A stretch of DNA of 64,000 nucleotides from Larix kaempferi (GCA_027924585.1 BSBM01000870.1:5083001-5147000); one strand, 5' to 3'. Counted from the first letter of the stretch, positions 44,631 to 57,329 are shown. Made by a program: numbers and translations. Notes: generated by a model from the letters alone, not told the origin.

Positions 44631-45860
44631 CACTACAACAAAATAGCCCTTTAGGGGCGGTTTTGGCTTGCATGGGTCTTGGTAAAACCCCCCCTAAAAA
44701 AAATTTCAGACCTTTGGAGACGGTCTTTAAAAATCGCCCCTAAAAGTCATGGAAATTAGACTTTTGGGGGCAGTTTTTTTAAATCCATCCCCAAAAGTCC
44801 TAAAATTTGACTTTTGGGGGTGGTTTTTGGAAAACCCCCCTTAAAATCCCAATTCCCATAACTTTTAGGGGCAGTTTGTCAAACCCCCCCTTAAAAGTCA
44901 TGAGAATTGAACTTTTGGAGGCGGTTTTTTGGGAACCCCCCTTAAAAGTCAGGAGAATTGAACTTTTGGAGGCGATTGTTTGAAACCCCCCCCTAAAATC
45001 CCAATTCTCATAACTTTTGGGGGCAGTTTGTCAAACCCCCCCCTAAAAGTCATGAGAAATGAACTTTGGGAGGTAGTTTGTTTGGAACCCCCCTTAAAAG
45101 TCATGAGAATTGAACTTTTGGAGGCGGTTGTTTGAAAACCCCCCCTAAAATCCCAATTCTCATAAGTTTTGGGGACGGTTTGTCAAACCCCCTGTAAAAG
45201 TCATGACAATTGAACTTTGGGAGGTGGTTTGTTTGGAAACCCCCTTAAAAGTCATGAGAATTAAACTTTTGGAGGCGGTTGTTTGAAAAGCCCCCCATAA
45301 AATTCCAATTCTCATAACATGTGGGGGAAGTTTGTCAAAAACCCCACTAAAAGTCATGAGAATTGAACTTTTGAAGGCGGTTTTTTTTAACCCCCCTTAA
45401 AACTCATGAGAATTGAACTTTTGGAGGCGGTTTTTTGGCACCCCCCTTAAAAGTCATGAGAATTGAGCTTTTGAAAGCAGTTTGTTGGAGCCCCCCCCCT
45501 AAAAGTCATGAGAATTGAACTTTTGGAGGCGATTATTTGGAACCCCCCCTTAAACGTCATGAGAATTGAACTTTTGGAGGAGGGTTTTTGAAACCCCCCT
45601 TAAAAGTCATGAGAATTGAACTTTTGGAGGTAGTTTGTTGAACTCCCCCTCTAAAAGTCATGCAAATTAAAAATTTGGAGGCAGTTGTTTAAAACCCCCC
45701 CTTAAAAGTCATGATAATTGAACATTTGGAGGCGATTTTGTGAAAACCCCCTTAAAAGAAATGAGAATTGAACTTATGGAGGCAGTTTATTGAAACCCCC
45801 TCTAAAAGTCATGCGAATTGAAATTTTCGAGGAAGTTTTTTGAAAACCTAAAAGTCATTT
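44631..45860. mobile_element. Terminal segment of a second CACTA-type element with subterminal array
   Basis: Starts CACTACAACAAAATAGCCC, a typical CACTA tip, followed by about 20 units of 45-62 bp with the pattern AACTTTTGGAGGCGGTTTTTTG and ACCCCCCCTTAAAAGTCATG. The G-rich and C-rich halves of each unit can pair into small hairpins. A matching opposite end was not found, so its extent is unknown. Confidence 0.7.
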
Positions 45861-46049
45861 ATGTACGTGGGTTAGGTGTGTCACATGGGTTCAACAATGC
45901 ATATCATCAAAACATTGGAGCTAAGCGCACACAAGCTATTGTAGTGTTAGGAAGGGTGTGCATCATCATTCAACACCATATGCCATTGGAGCTCTACAAT
46001 TGAGGCAATCATGCTAGTTTTTTCACATCAAAGATGGTTCTGACACTCC

Positions 46050-46600
46050 AACTTTCCATGATCCATGGTCAAAATACAAAATCATGTGGCATAACATTAT
46101 CCCTTATGGCTAATCAGCCATGTGTAGGGCCCTAATCACCACATGATTCCTACATAAGGAATATTTAGCTTGTAAGTGGGTATGGTGTCCATTTCAAATT
46201 TTATAATATCATGGATGGTTCTTGAAGCCTAATCCATGGTGTCCATGGTGTTAGATCAAAATCTATTTTATAATGACTCGTAGTTACCTCAAGGTCTTGT
46301 GACCTATGGGTGTTTCTTTGTACCACCACATAGGCCATATGCAAGGAATATTTAGCTTTTGAGTAACAAATTGTCATTTTGTTTAGTATTTTCATGTCCT
46401 GGATGGTTCTAGGAGCCTATGTTATGGTCTAGGCCCAAAATGTAGGTTCTTGGGCAATAAAACTTTATTTTGAGACTCATGGGCCATGCATAGGGACTTG
46501 AGTCATCATACATACCCTAGATAGGGAATATTTTGTTTATAGTCTAAGTTCTTGTGTTTATTTTTGCACTAATTTTGGTTTGATAAAATCCTATACAGTG
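46050..46600. repeat. Three degenerate copies of the 180-bp repeat family
   Basis: 'aaggaatatttagctt'-type landmarks at 46156, 46338 and 46524 (steps 182 and 186), each preceded by an ACCACATAGGCC-like phrase and followed by 'atggttct(a/t)g(a/g)agcct'. The landmarks match those at 21011-21540 in the same orientation. Confidence 0.7.
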
Positions 46601-47560
46601 ATCATTCAAACCTTGATGTCAAAGTGTTTGATCTAAAACCTTTGTTATAAATAACCCAAGGTCAAAGTTTATTGTGTTAGTGTGTCGATTTGGTGTAGTA
46701 GGCATGTTAGTGATTGGGTTAGGGGGTAGTGGGTTAGGGTTAGAGGGACACTGGCTTAAGGGGATATTTTCTACAATTTCATAATGTGGTAGGATTTGGG
46801 GAGTTTTTGGATTAGAAGCGAGGCACTTAAGGGATCAATGGGTTAGTGGGAAAGGGGTTCTGGTTTTGTTGGAACTAGTGGTTAAGTGGTTTATAAGTTA
46901 TCATGTTATTCGGTTTGGGGATAGATGTTAAGGTTAAGTACGAGGTGAGGGGGTTAGAGGTTGAAGCTTCCTAGGTGCATGAATTCATTAGATGGATCAA
47001 GTGTGCCAAGTGCATGATCCATTTACATGGGTTGGTTGTGTTAGGTTAGTGTCCAATTAGTGGCATTATTTATGGTGGCCATTTCCATATTTCAATAAGA
47101 CCATAAACAATTCATCAAAGCATCACAGCTAACCTCTCAACAATATATATGATCCTCGAGTCAGTATGTTGATGCCATTAAGAGGTTTTAGGCACTAGGT
47201 ATGGGTCTCAGGGCTATGGACATGGTCGAGGGAGGAATCCATGTTTAAGAATGTCAAAGGATCATAACATAAGGAAAATCCATAAACACCAAGGAATCAT
47301 TAATTGCAATGTTGTTGTTGTGCCTGACGACGGTTGAGCCACCCTCCATTCATCTATTATGAGGAAGATGAGGGGATATCGGTTCCTGTCATGCAGTTAC
47401 AAATAACGTCATTACTCTTTCCCTTACCATCTCTAACACTCAATAACCACATATACGCAAACTCACCCCATACCATCATTAATCCCCATTAACAACCTCA
47501 AAATATCTTATGAAGAATAACAATCAATAATCGACTAAGGAAGAGCAAACATTTCACAAA
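46601..47560. other. No recognisable gene; G-rich TTAGGG-like stretch
   Basis: 46690-46960 is rich in GGGTTAG and GGGGTTAG variants on the plus strand but irregular, so it is not a clean telomere-type array. Nothing coding is seen. Confidence 0.45.
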
Positions 47561-47679
47561 TGAGATTTTAACCTAGGTGGAGAGGATCTAGAAAACCATA
47601 AATTGTAGAGTTTAAGCTAGTCATTTAATGTAGAGGATCCTCTAGGGTAACTCATAAATTGTAGAGTTTATGCTAGTCA
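47561..47679. repeat. Short tandem duplication beside a CACTA end
   Basis: 'aaattgtagagttta(a/t)gctagtca' occurs twice (about 47601 and 47656), with 'agaggatc' between the copies. Confidence 0.7.
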
Positions 47680-47887
47680 CACTACAAAATTTGAACCCAA
47701 AATCCGACGAGACAATCCAATGAAATTGACTGTGTCATCGGATTTCACCTTTAAAATTATGAATTTTTATCACTTTTTTTCTAATTGATACATGGCATTG
47801 TCAAATATCCAACGACCATCGGTTATCCGACGACTCCCGTTGATTATCCGACAGGAATCGTCAGATAACCGACATATATTTTATATT
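47680..47887 (+). mobile_element. End fragment of a CACTA element related to 9007-29108
   Basis: Begins CACTACAAAATTTGAACCC and shares AACCCAAAATCCGA, GACTGTGTC.TCGGATTT and TCGGATAACCGA-type subterminal motifs with the right end of the 20-kb element. After about 208 bp the similarity stops where another CACTA-like tip begins. Only this end is present. Confidence 0.8.
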
Positions 47888-48334
47888 CACTACAAGAGTG
47901 CAATAATATGTCATCTAGGTGTTACATAGTATGAATTATGTGTTATAACAAACAATGGTGATAAGGGTTTTGGGGATAGAGGTTATAATGGATAAATGTG
48001 AAACTTTAAGCATGATGTAAAATATTATAAGGTAATAGGTTAGTGGTGATCACATAACCCTTATAGAGGTTATAAGATTATGTGTTAAGAGGGGTTTATA
48101 GAGAGAAGGTGTTAGTCGAGGTTATAATGGTTAAGATTGATAGGGTTGATAAGGTTTAATTGTTACAAGAGATATGTTCTATAATTATAAGGCTATATAA
48201 GAGTGTTTATTGTGTAGTGTTTAGAAGTTAGGGGTTAAGGATTAGTTTTGAGGGTTATATGACGTGGCATGGGCTATGTGGGTTATATTTTATAGGGAAT
48301 TCAGGGTCCATGGCCGTGATAAGATGTATAGGGC
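47888..48334 (+). mobile_element. Possible third CACTA-type tip with TTATAA-rich subterminal repeats
   Basis: CACTACAAGAGTGCAATAAT opens the segment, followed by recurring 'ggttataatgg', 'gttataagattatgtgtta' and similar phrases. The tip and short repeats fit a CACTA end; the opposite end was not found, so this is tentative. Confidence 0.45.
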
Positions 48335-49290
48335 CGCGATGATGATGATGATGATGATGATGACCTCGATAATGATGATGGAAATGATGATGATGACAAT
48401 GAAAAAGATGATGATTATGATGATGATGATGGTAATGGAGATGGTGATGATGACAGTGACATTAATGATGATGATAAAGATGACGATGATGTGGGGTTTT
48501 ATAAGTGTTGTGGGTTACACGTTTAGGTGTTATAGGGGATGATGACGAAGAAAATGATGATAACCATGATTATGATGATGACGATTACGATGAAAATGAT
48601 AATTATGATGAGGACGAGGAAGATGATGATGATGACTACGATGGGGATGGTGAATATGATGACTATGATGATGAATATGATGATGATTATGGTGATGATG
48701 ATGATGTCTAAGATTATGATCATGGTGATGATGAAAATGACGATGACATTGATGATGAGGATGATGATGTGGACGACGATGATGATGATGATGATGACGA
48801 TGATGATGACGATGATGATGACAATGATGATCACGATGACAGCGATGATGATGAGGATGAGGATGGGGATGACAAAGATGATGACAATGACGATGGTGGT
48901 GGTGGTGATGATGATGATGATGATGATGATTATGGTGTTGATGATGATTTCAAAGACAACGATGATGTTGATGATAGAGATGATGATAATGATTATGGCA
49001 TTGATGATGAAGATGATCATGACATGGATGATGATGATGATGTTGATTTGTTTAAGTTTTTTCTTGAGTTGTTGGGGGTTACACGTGTTGAGGGTTACAT
49101 GTTTAAGGATCTGTAGGGAATGATGACACTGACAATGCCAATGATGATGTTAATGATGATGCCAATGTGATGAAAATGAAGAAGATGATGATGAAAATGG
49201 GGTTTGAATAGTTGGCCATATAATGATTAATCCCATGCCATGCATGCATCTTAAAATGATGATGTTGATGATGACGACGACGACGACGAT
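48335..49290. repeat. Second GAT/GAC-rich array, about 0.9 kb
   Basis: GAT/GAC triplets broken by non-repeat islands (about 48490-48540, 49050-49110, 49200-49250) that share phrases such as 'gggttacacgttta' and 'gggttacatgtttaag'. More interrupted than the array at 22461. Long frames over it are composition artefacts. Confidence 0.9.
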
Positions 49291-50470
49291 GATGGTTTAT
49301 AAGTGTCTCTCATTTGGTTTATATCCTATATGGTTAAGGATTAAGAGTTACAAGAGACACAAATTAAGGGTTATATGTATTGGTGTTGATAAAGGTTAGA
49401 TGTTAATAATTGTAAGAGTAGGGGGATATATGTTTTTAATTAGGGTTTCAAGGGTTAGTTGTTTAGCGTTATATGCAAATAAAGAGAAAAATAATATGGT
49501 TTATAGGGTTTTCATGGTATGCATTATAAAGTTAAACATTAAGCATGGTGATAATGGTCATAGTGGTAAAATATTTTAACTTTTTAAGTTACTAGTGTTT
49601 TTAAGGTTTTGGGGTTATATAACTTAGGGGATACAATATTTAAGGATTGTAACAAAGTGTTATAAAGAATAGAGATACAAATTTTTAATATAAAAAAAAC
49701 ATGAGATATAAATATAACCTTCACTAGCATAGTTCAAAACTTAAAAATAGTCAAGAGCCCAACAAAAACAGAGGCAAGAGCCCAACCAAAAGCACTAACA
49801 AGTGACTATTTCCAATCACTGATGAATATCGATCAATAGGCACCAGTTGATCGATACCCAGGCCCATCACATCCATGATCCATACATTCCCGCCATCCAT
49901 ACCCATTTCGTCTTGATTCCTAGTGAGTTGTTTGGGTTTCCATTTAAGCTAGTTAGCTAGAGTGGGATGTATGTCCCCATTCCCATTCTGTTGTTTCTAT
50001 TTCCATCCCTTTCGCATGGCCCAAGCCAGTCCGATAAGGTGGAAGGAATTTCAAATTCATAAAATTGCTATGCTAGATAGTGATTTGTGGGTTGTTCAGA
50101 AGAGTGTATGAAAGCAGCGTTACTAGCAAATACATTTGGTCGTAGTCATTCAATGGAGGTCAATCCCATCTAAAACAAATTAGGGTTTCAACATCAGTAG
50201 GTTTTGAAAGCTCCCATCCATCCTAATAGGTTCTACGGAATTGGCCAAGCGGAGCAAGCCAACAAATAGAAGTGATCCGTCAATTATTAGCTAAAGAGAT
50301 CCTTTCCAAATCAATTGGAGAAGCAGGTATCATAAGACTCCCCATCCCTTTGTTTCCATCACTTCTAATGTGACGAATTCTATTCGAAACGTTGCTTCAT
50401 TTATCATACCGGATTAAATCTCTCATTTATCATCTTTCTTTCCATGCATGAATAGATAAATCTTGAGTTC
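49291..50470. other. No recognisable gene
   Basis: 49300-49700 continues 'gggttataa'-type phrases; from about 49740 the sequence is mixed, with no frame or element end that I can support. Confidence 0.45.
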
Positions 50471-50780
50471 ATGTTGGCCTAGGGAAGCAATATCAAGTTC
50501 TTGCAGAAGCTAGGGTTAGTGGAGAGCTAAGGAAGCAAGGTAAGCTCATGGACAACTCTGTCTAATTCATTATCTGATTGTTAGTTTTTTTCGATGAATT
50601 GGGATGGCACCAAGGGTTATTATTGAGTCCGTGTAGGGGAGAGGGAGGCCAAAAGGGAAACCTAGCCTATGGAGATCCCTATATGCACTAGTGTTGTGCT
50701 TTTTCTTTTGTTGTTCATGTTGGCCTAGGGAAGCAATCTCAAGTTTGTGTAGAAGCTAGGGTTCATGCAGAAGGTAAGGA
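50471..50780. repeat. Direct repeat of about 50 bp, 247 bp apart
   Basis: 'atgttggcctagggaagcaat' at 50471 and 50718, each followed by 'ctcaagtt' or 'atcaagtt' and 'agaagctagggtt'. Confidence 0.8.
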
Positions 50781-53269
50781 GACAATGCCTCCAAAATCAG
50801 TGAGTAATATGTCTAATGCCTCTTTTCACTACCTTCACCAATCGACTTGTCTACGGTTTTTTAAATATGTCAAAGCTATGCCACAAATATACACAACAAG
50901 ATATTCCACAAGATCCTTCAAAATCACGATAAAAATATGATCCACCTCCAGGTTGAAATTAGAGGAAAATGTGAGCAATATAGGATTGATTATGCTATGA
51001 GTTGATACATTAATGAAATGAAGCAAATGACTGAACTTCACACACAACAAATTAGATGTTAACAACTCGTATATTCCTGCGTTGAAGGTTTGGTGAGATG
51101 TTCAGGATGATCATAGTACAAGTTTTTATTACTGTGTGCATTAATTGTTACATTTTCATGACTTCCACGATGAAAACCGTTAATATTGTAACCTCCAAAA
51201 AACCTAGCATTAGGAAAACAAGATGTACTAAGTTGAAATTTTTCACAAATCTACTCCAATCTACATGCCAAAGCCAACATTTCGTCCAAGAAAAATACCA
51301 CATCCATTGTCTAGTCCCATTAATTCATGTTTAATTTTCCCCTTGAGCCTTGTAGAGTTCAAGAGCCTTACGAGAACATGCGAAGGATTTATAACTCCAT
51401 TATGGTGCCTCTTCCCCTTTTACACTTTTCACAACCTTCCCTTCCCATACCATGCATGAAATGTGATTCTTCTTGATTCATGGTGCTAAGGTATTACTAA
51501 AATTTCGAGGGTACCCCCATTTTTTACCAAAACTCCTTTGCCTAAGTATGTTTCTTGATAAGCCATATGACTAGTTTGAGAATTATTGGCCCTTCATATA
51601 TGAAAGGGGTCTATTGTGTCAAAGAAGATGAGAAGGGCATACATTCTTTGTAGCATTCTGGATAGTGATGTTCCATTGGTGACCTTGGCCTTTCTAGTTT
51701 GTCCAATGATTAGAGAAGAGTCCCGAAAAACCATTAGTGTCTTGGTTCTAAGTTATTTGTAGTTTTTATTTTCATTATAAGAGGAAAAAGATATGTTAGT
51801 AACTATGCTCAAAACCCTCAAATGTCTATATAGAATCCATTGAATAAAGGCTTAAGGCTTGAGAATATTTTGGAAAATCTTTGAAAATTTGTGTAAGGAT
51901 AGAAAGGAGAAGTAGTGGAAGCAAGTAGTGTAGCAAAGAAAAGTGCAAATTGAATGTAGAGTTATATGAATGCAAAGATTGTGAAATAGAGTAGAGATTG
52001 GTTGCACAGCATGAAATGTGGAGCAAATAACAAAGGAAAAGTATGTAATGTAGAGTGAGAGATGTCGAAGAATGAAAGGTAATACCTCCTCATTTTGTAT
52101 TCTACACATAGATTTTCTATAAGGCCTTCAAAGGGATGTAAAGGAAAAGGGGAGGTATGTACCATGCATTAGATCTTGACTAAAACAATCTGGCACATAT
52201 GATCCACATAGGTGTGATGTGGAGGAAAGTAATTTAAGGAAGGTTTCACACCCTTGAGACCTAGATCTATGAGATGAAATGCAAAGGATGTCAAGGATCA
52301 TGATGTAGAGGGAAGGGGGGAAGATCTAAAATCCCCAACCTTGAATTACCATGGCGGTACTCAAACCTAAAGGCGGGAGATGGAGTTAGATAAAAGGAAA
52401 TGTGGAATTTTCTAGTGCATATAAGAACATAATTTGAAGAAAATATCATCTTTCGTATTTCAATACATAAAGTGAGATGGAAGGAAGGACACCTTTAAGC
52501 CATCAAATTTGGGAAGGCCATCAATTCATGGAGTATGCATTATCTTCTTATGCATTTTAGAGTGTAATCAAGATTTGGGTCTCGAAATACCTCAACTCGT
52601 CCATTTCCAATGAAGTGATGTTGCACTTCCCAGTTAGCATGTTTAGGGATTCCTTTTAAATAACACATTAATCCTTCAACCGCATCAACTATATATATAA
52701 GGTTTGTTATTAAAATAGACAATTAAACAAATTGAATTAATTCGTTGACAATGAAATGGTTAAATTGCTCAACTTCTTGAGTCGATCTTGACCCTATGGC
52801 TGTAGGAACCATTTTATTCTAGAACCATTTTATTCAAGAACTGGAATTATTCCTTTTGTGTCATCTCTTCAAAAGTCATTGTAGCATCCCCTAGAGCATG
52901 TAATATGCCTGTTGACATATAATATTCTCTAATGCAGCCTATGTGTAGTTCAAAACCACACCCATACTGACAATAGATCTCTTTGTACTTGATGTTGAGC
53001 TCTCCATGATGATTAGTTTCCTTTGTAGCAAACTTTAAGACAAACCCTCTTATGAGGTTGAGGATTAAAGAAATGGTTCAACTAATGGCATACAGAGTTT
53101 CCTAAAGGTAAAGACATGTACAACAAATGGGTAGAATTGCATAGATAGAAAGTGCTTGCTCAACATAAAAATTCTCCATCGAGGTGAAATGATAAGGGTG
53201 TTCGATAAACTCATAATTATAAGCAACTTTGAAAACACCATAAAGAGATACCTTGATGGAATCACAAAA
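50781..53269. other. No recognisable gene
   Basis: Many short frames on both strands and none matching a family. Minus-strand 52722-52540 (HANWEVQHHFIGNGRVEVF) has protein-like composition but no neighbours or start to support it. Confidence 0.4.
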
Positions 53270-53575
53270 AAGGGGCAGAGTGGACAATGAACATCTAATT
53301 TTGACGGATATGCCAATGAACTATTCTTAAATTGAATGCAACTATGATAGAATTGCTAGTTAAATCACATAATCGATTGTATAATTGCTTGTTAAATCAC
53401 ATAATCGAAATGGGAATCAGACCTTGGGGCTCTATTAGCAAAGGAATATTTTATGAGACAAAACAATACCCAGAGGGAATCACAAAAAAAGGGTAGAGTG
53501 GACAATGAATGTCCAATTTTTACGGATATGCCAATGAAATGTTCTTAAATCGAATGTAACTATCATATCTGCAAA
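53270..53575. repeat. Two-copy duplication, about 206-bp spacing
   Basis: 'ggaatcacaaaaaaggg(g/t)(c/a)agagtggacaatgaa' at about 53260 and 53477, each followed by 'acggatatgccaatgaa' and 'ttcttaaat(t/c)gaatg'. A smaller 'gttaaatcacataatcga' duplication lies between them. Confidence 0.85.
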
Positions 53576-53599
53576 AGGAATCCTTCAAAATTTATCACC

Positions 53600-54310
53600 A
53601 AATGAAGTGGCACATTGCTTCAACATTGCAAGCACAAGAACATCGCTTCGGTATCAAGGTGGTGCGATTAAGAATACCAATCACTTGGTGAATAGAGGAG
53701 GCAATTCCTTTAAAGGAACTATGGAGGTTGTGAGAACATATATATTCAAGGGAAATTCAAATAGGAGTGTATTAAGAAGAAAGCTTTTCAGGAAGTGGGG
53801 TTGCTTGGTAGTTACATGAAAATTGTTTGACAAAATGCTTCAACGAGATAGCTGCACTTGGAAAATGACAATCGCAGCTTATTCTCGGCATGGGTTTGTA
53901 GAAGAGGCATTGAAGCTCTTTCACCTAATGAAGTGATTGAATCTCCATCCCTACCACTTCATTTACACCAACATTCTCTTGGCTTGTGCCAAGTTTGGAG
54001 GAGCTCTGGAATAGAGATTCTAGATTCATCAAGAAATTATTAGAATCCATTGCTATATTGATGGTTTTGTAGAATGTCCTAGTGTATTTGTATGCAAAAA
54101 CAGGGGTTATAGACAAAGCATGAGAGTTGTTTGAAAAAATGTCTAAATGAGGCACTGTCTTGTGGAACATCATGATTGCTGCATATGGACAAAATGGACT
54201 GATTGATGAAGCTTTCAAGAATCTCTCAGAAAATCCCAAGTGAGATTTGGTCTCATGGAATGTGATGATTATAGGGTATGTGCATAATGGGATTATGGAT
54301 GAAGCTCAGA
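53600..54310 (+). pseudogene. Pentatricopeptide repeat (PLS-type) pseudogene
   Basis: Successive plus-strand fragments carry PPR signatures: KLFDKMLQRDSCTWKMTIAA, YSRHGFVEEALKLFHLM, IYTNILLACAKFGGAL, then, after breaks, DEAF and SWNVMIIGYVHNGIMDEA. Alternating motif lengths suggest the plant PLS subclass, organelle RNA-editing factors. At least six stop codons and several frame changes disable it; neither start nor the E/DYW C-terminus is visible. It may be a processed or decayed duplicate of an organelle RNA editing gene. Confidence 0.8.
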
Positions 54311-55125
54311 ATAGGGGGTTGTTAGGGTTTGAGAAAGAAATTTCCAAAATTAATCTGTCACCGTGTCATTATCCTCTCTCATTTATTTTTGGATTTTAAC
54401 ACACCATCACTGGTGGGCATGTTTTTATTGCAACAAGTAGTGGACAGAGATGCAGATTTGCGATGTCCCTTAGCATTGCATACATCAGGTTCTTTCCTCC
54501 ATCCTTATTCTTATTTTCAATTTATGGCCTTAATCCATTTGGTAATGTGGCATTGTGGAGTATTCTTGTAGTGTATTATAGTACTTAGTTTTGTTATTTC
54601 ATTTCATGTTAGTATTGTGTTGAACATTTTCTAGATATATTATTTATGACGTGTTTCGAAAGGTAGTGTTCCTTATTCCAAAGGTTTTATATACATATTT
54701 CACAACAATTTCATAATGGATAGGTCCTAAGTGATTTACAACATTTCAACTTGTACTAGTTAGAGAGAATCATAATAAATAAACCTTCAGTTTTGTGTTC
54801 CAAGTTTTGTCAGATTCACAAGCAAATGAGGATGACAAAGTCAAGGTTGGAAGATATCATTCATAAGGATAATCCTTAATGTGGGGACATTTCATTGTTA
54901 TTGATGTATTCCATAGTCACTCATCATGACCTGGAGACCTTTGACCCTTTAAAAGTGTTGGAACCTATAGAAACCAATTTGACTAACCACAGTGGTGGAT
55001 AGAGTTCATTGCCAAATTTCCTTGCCTGTCCTCTAACAACATTTTTTTATGGTCTTCCATTAAGTGTGCAGTACAAACAAGAGGAATAGGTTAGTGTATA
55101 TAATCAACCTACACTGTATTTTCCC
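54311..55125. other. No recognisable gene
   Basis: Follows the PPR remnant; short frames only. A 9-bp CTTGTAGTG at 54565 resembles a CACTA end but lacks support. Confidence 0.4.
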
Positions 55126-55476
55126 ATGAGAAGAAAAATAGGTCACCAAAGGTCAGACATAGTTGACAATTTCCAATCAAAACAGAAAATACCAAAGGCA
55201 TGCAATTCTCATGTTCAGTATGATGTGAAAGTATCAGTGTCAAGAAAGACAAGGAAAAGTGGAAGAGGGGAATATAGTAGTACTAGAACAAATTTTATGA
55301 AAATAAGAAGATATCATCATGTTCCTGTTGCTGCTGATTATGTTGATTCTAGTATTGAACATGGTGGAAAGTGTTTTGTTGGGATAACAAAGTGTAATGT
55401 CTTTAGTAACATGAATAAAAGTGGAAGTTTGAGTCTTCCATATGTGCAGAGACTTACTAGCCAACCTCAAGACTAA
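55126..55476 (+). CDS. Hypothetical 116-codon frame
   Basis: ATG at 55126 opens a basic, Ser/Lys/Arg-rich frame ending in TAA at 55476 (RRKIGHQRSDIV; VSRKTRKSGRGEYSS; YHHVPVAADYVDSS). I recognise no domain. It is one of the longer frames in this stretch without low-complexity sequence, so it could be an exon or fragment of a host gene, but no splice partners were found. Confidence 0.3.
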   Translation: MRRKIGHQRSDIVDNFQSKQKIPKACNSHVQYDVKVSVSRKTRKSGRGEYSSTRTNFMKIRRYHHVPVAADYVDSSIEHGGKCFVGITKCNVFSNMNKSGSLSLPYVQRLTSQPQD

Positions 55477-55559
55477 AAATCCAATTAATATCTGACACAT
55501 ATCTCTCCACTTAATTCTAGATTCTCGTGACTAGCTCCAGTGGAGAAGCCCCAATTATT

Positions 55560-56282
55560 GCACTTGTAAAAAATGAGTCTTCTTTCTTTGGAACTTTTTA
55601 TTTTGGAGGCAGTTAGATATCTTCATAAATGAACTTCATCTTGTGATACACTTCCAAAGAAGTAAATAGTTTGTCTTGGGATAATATATCATTCCTAGTG
55701 ATCTCGATTAGCCATGAGATAATGGAAGAAAGTGGTTTGTGATCCACCTATATTTTCAAGCCATTTCAAGCCATCCACTAGGGAAGGACCTTCCCACTTA
55801 CATATACCCCATGTCAGAGTATAGACCTCCTATCCCACCCCCTTAGAAGAATGGCATTCCGTTAGTAAGTGTTTGATATTTTGTTCATCACCTCAACATA
55901 GAATATAAATACTTGGTCCTTGCCATGATATCTTTTGGAGTAGCTCCCAAGTAATGACCTTATTGGCTAGAGCCAACCACATCATAGGTATGGATTTTAT
56001 TGGTGCTTTAATTTTCCACAATGGTTTGCACCACCATTTTGTTCCTATTTCTCCATTATGAAACATGGATTTATATTCTAAACTTGTTGTAAATAGAAAT
56101 ATGTAGTTAGTATTCAATCTCCTTACATAATCATTCCCCTAATCAACATTCTATCTATCCAATACAACCATCCCTGCTTCCGAAGATCCATAATGCCAAA
56201 GGTTACCTCTATTCTGGATTACACCATCAACAAGAGGAACAATACCTTGTTGACTTAGCTTGTCAACAAGTCCTTCATTTAG
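55560..56282 (-). pseudogene. LINE ORF2 3' part (zf-RVT), segment downstream of a copia insertion
   Basis: On the minus strand, WWCKPLWKIKAPIKSIPMMW, LALANKVITWELLQ and QGPSIYILC form the zf-RVT region near the C-terminus of plant L1-type ORF2 proteins. Stops are frequent. The upstream part of the same relic continues beyond the copia element at 63684-64000. No poly(A) tail was located. Confidence 0.8.
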
Positions 56283-56874
56283 TGTTAATTTTTTAGCATT
56301 AATTCAAGATAATCTAGGATCTTTACTGAGAGAATAGCATGTACAGTATATCAATGCATATCATTCATAGCAAGCATGTCAATCATCACAAGAAGCAAAC
56401 ATAAGAGACAATAGACACACAGAGTTTCCATGGGGAAAACCCTAAGGTGAAAAAACCCACAACTTCCTCAGAGATAGATAGAGCAATGATACAACCAAAG
56501 TACAACCCAAGTACATAGAGATGGACTCCTCCTAGCAGCTAATCCTCCTCCTCACATGTGCGCCACTTTCTGATTGAAGGAAGAGTGAGTTCTAAGTGAT
56601 CGACATACAAATCGGGAGATCTCTATTTATACTTGTCTTGATTGCCCAATAAACTTATGGGGCCAACTTGTCTAGCTTAGTACAATAACCCAATATTAAC
56701 TTAATCAGGGCCGACCCCACACATGGGGGTCTAATAACCCATCAGCAAGTTACGACACTTGCGACACTTGTCAATACAAATGACGACACTTCCATATAGA
56801 GGAATAATACATCTCTATAGGAGTACAATAAATATATATATGAAATACATTCCGAAGTTACATATACATCAACA
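56283..56874 (-). repeat. Left LTR (3' LTR) of the third copia element
   Basis: 592 bp, TG...CA, with a GGGCCGACCCCACACATGGGGGTCTAATAACCC-type block (positions 56709-56740) also seen in the LTR of the outer copia element. Confidence 0.95.
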
Positions 56875-56885
56875 CTCCCTCTTTG
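56875..56885 (-). promoter_or_regulatory. Polypurine tract
   Basis: CAAAGAGGGAG on the minus strand abuts the 3' LTR. Confidence 0.75.
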
Positions 56886-57329
56886 CTAGGAAGGTATTTC
56901 TTGACACAGATCTGCTAGCACAAGTCTTCTTCTCTGGATCATCATCAATGAATCATCGTCCTCGAATCATCGTCATCATCACTGCTGCTGCTATCTCAAT
57001 CAATCTCTGAATCTACTCATCATAGGAAGTTCTACAGAGCCAGTCCTTTTTCATGCTGGATGTAGGCCCACCACATGTAGGTCTTCATCATCACTAGCCA
57101 TATTGTGGAATCCTCAAGACTTGTTACGTGAGTCAACAAAACCTAGAAAGAGCATCCCAGGACTGATTACAAGCACACAGCTCAACCTATCAAATCTCCC
57201 AGGACTTTTTACATGCTACTGCACAACATGTCCACGGCCACAGAGTATCATCCTGATACTCATGATCATACTGATCATAACATCATTCACGAAGCACAAC
57301 CTAGATGCACACACATAGCACTTACACTC

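Noticed and set aside
45935-45943. TTGTAGTG as the other end of the CACTA-type element starting at 44631
   Set aside because: Only a few bases match the tip, the adjoining bases are missing and the flanking trinucleotides do not form a target duplication.
46690-46960. Interstitial telomere array
   Set aside because: GGGTTAG-like words are frequent but irregular and interrupted; there is no run of consecutive TTTAGGG units.
48264-49123. Frames of 115-194 codons over the second GAT array
   Set aside because: Same composition artefact as in the first array.
54565-54573. CTTGTAGTG as the right end of an element starting at 47888
   Set aside because: About ten matching bases only; flanking trinucleotides differ (ATT versus TAT) and no subterminal repeats are present there.
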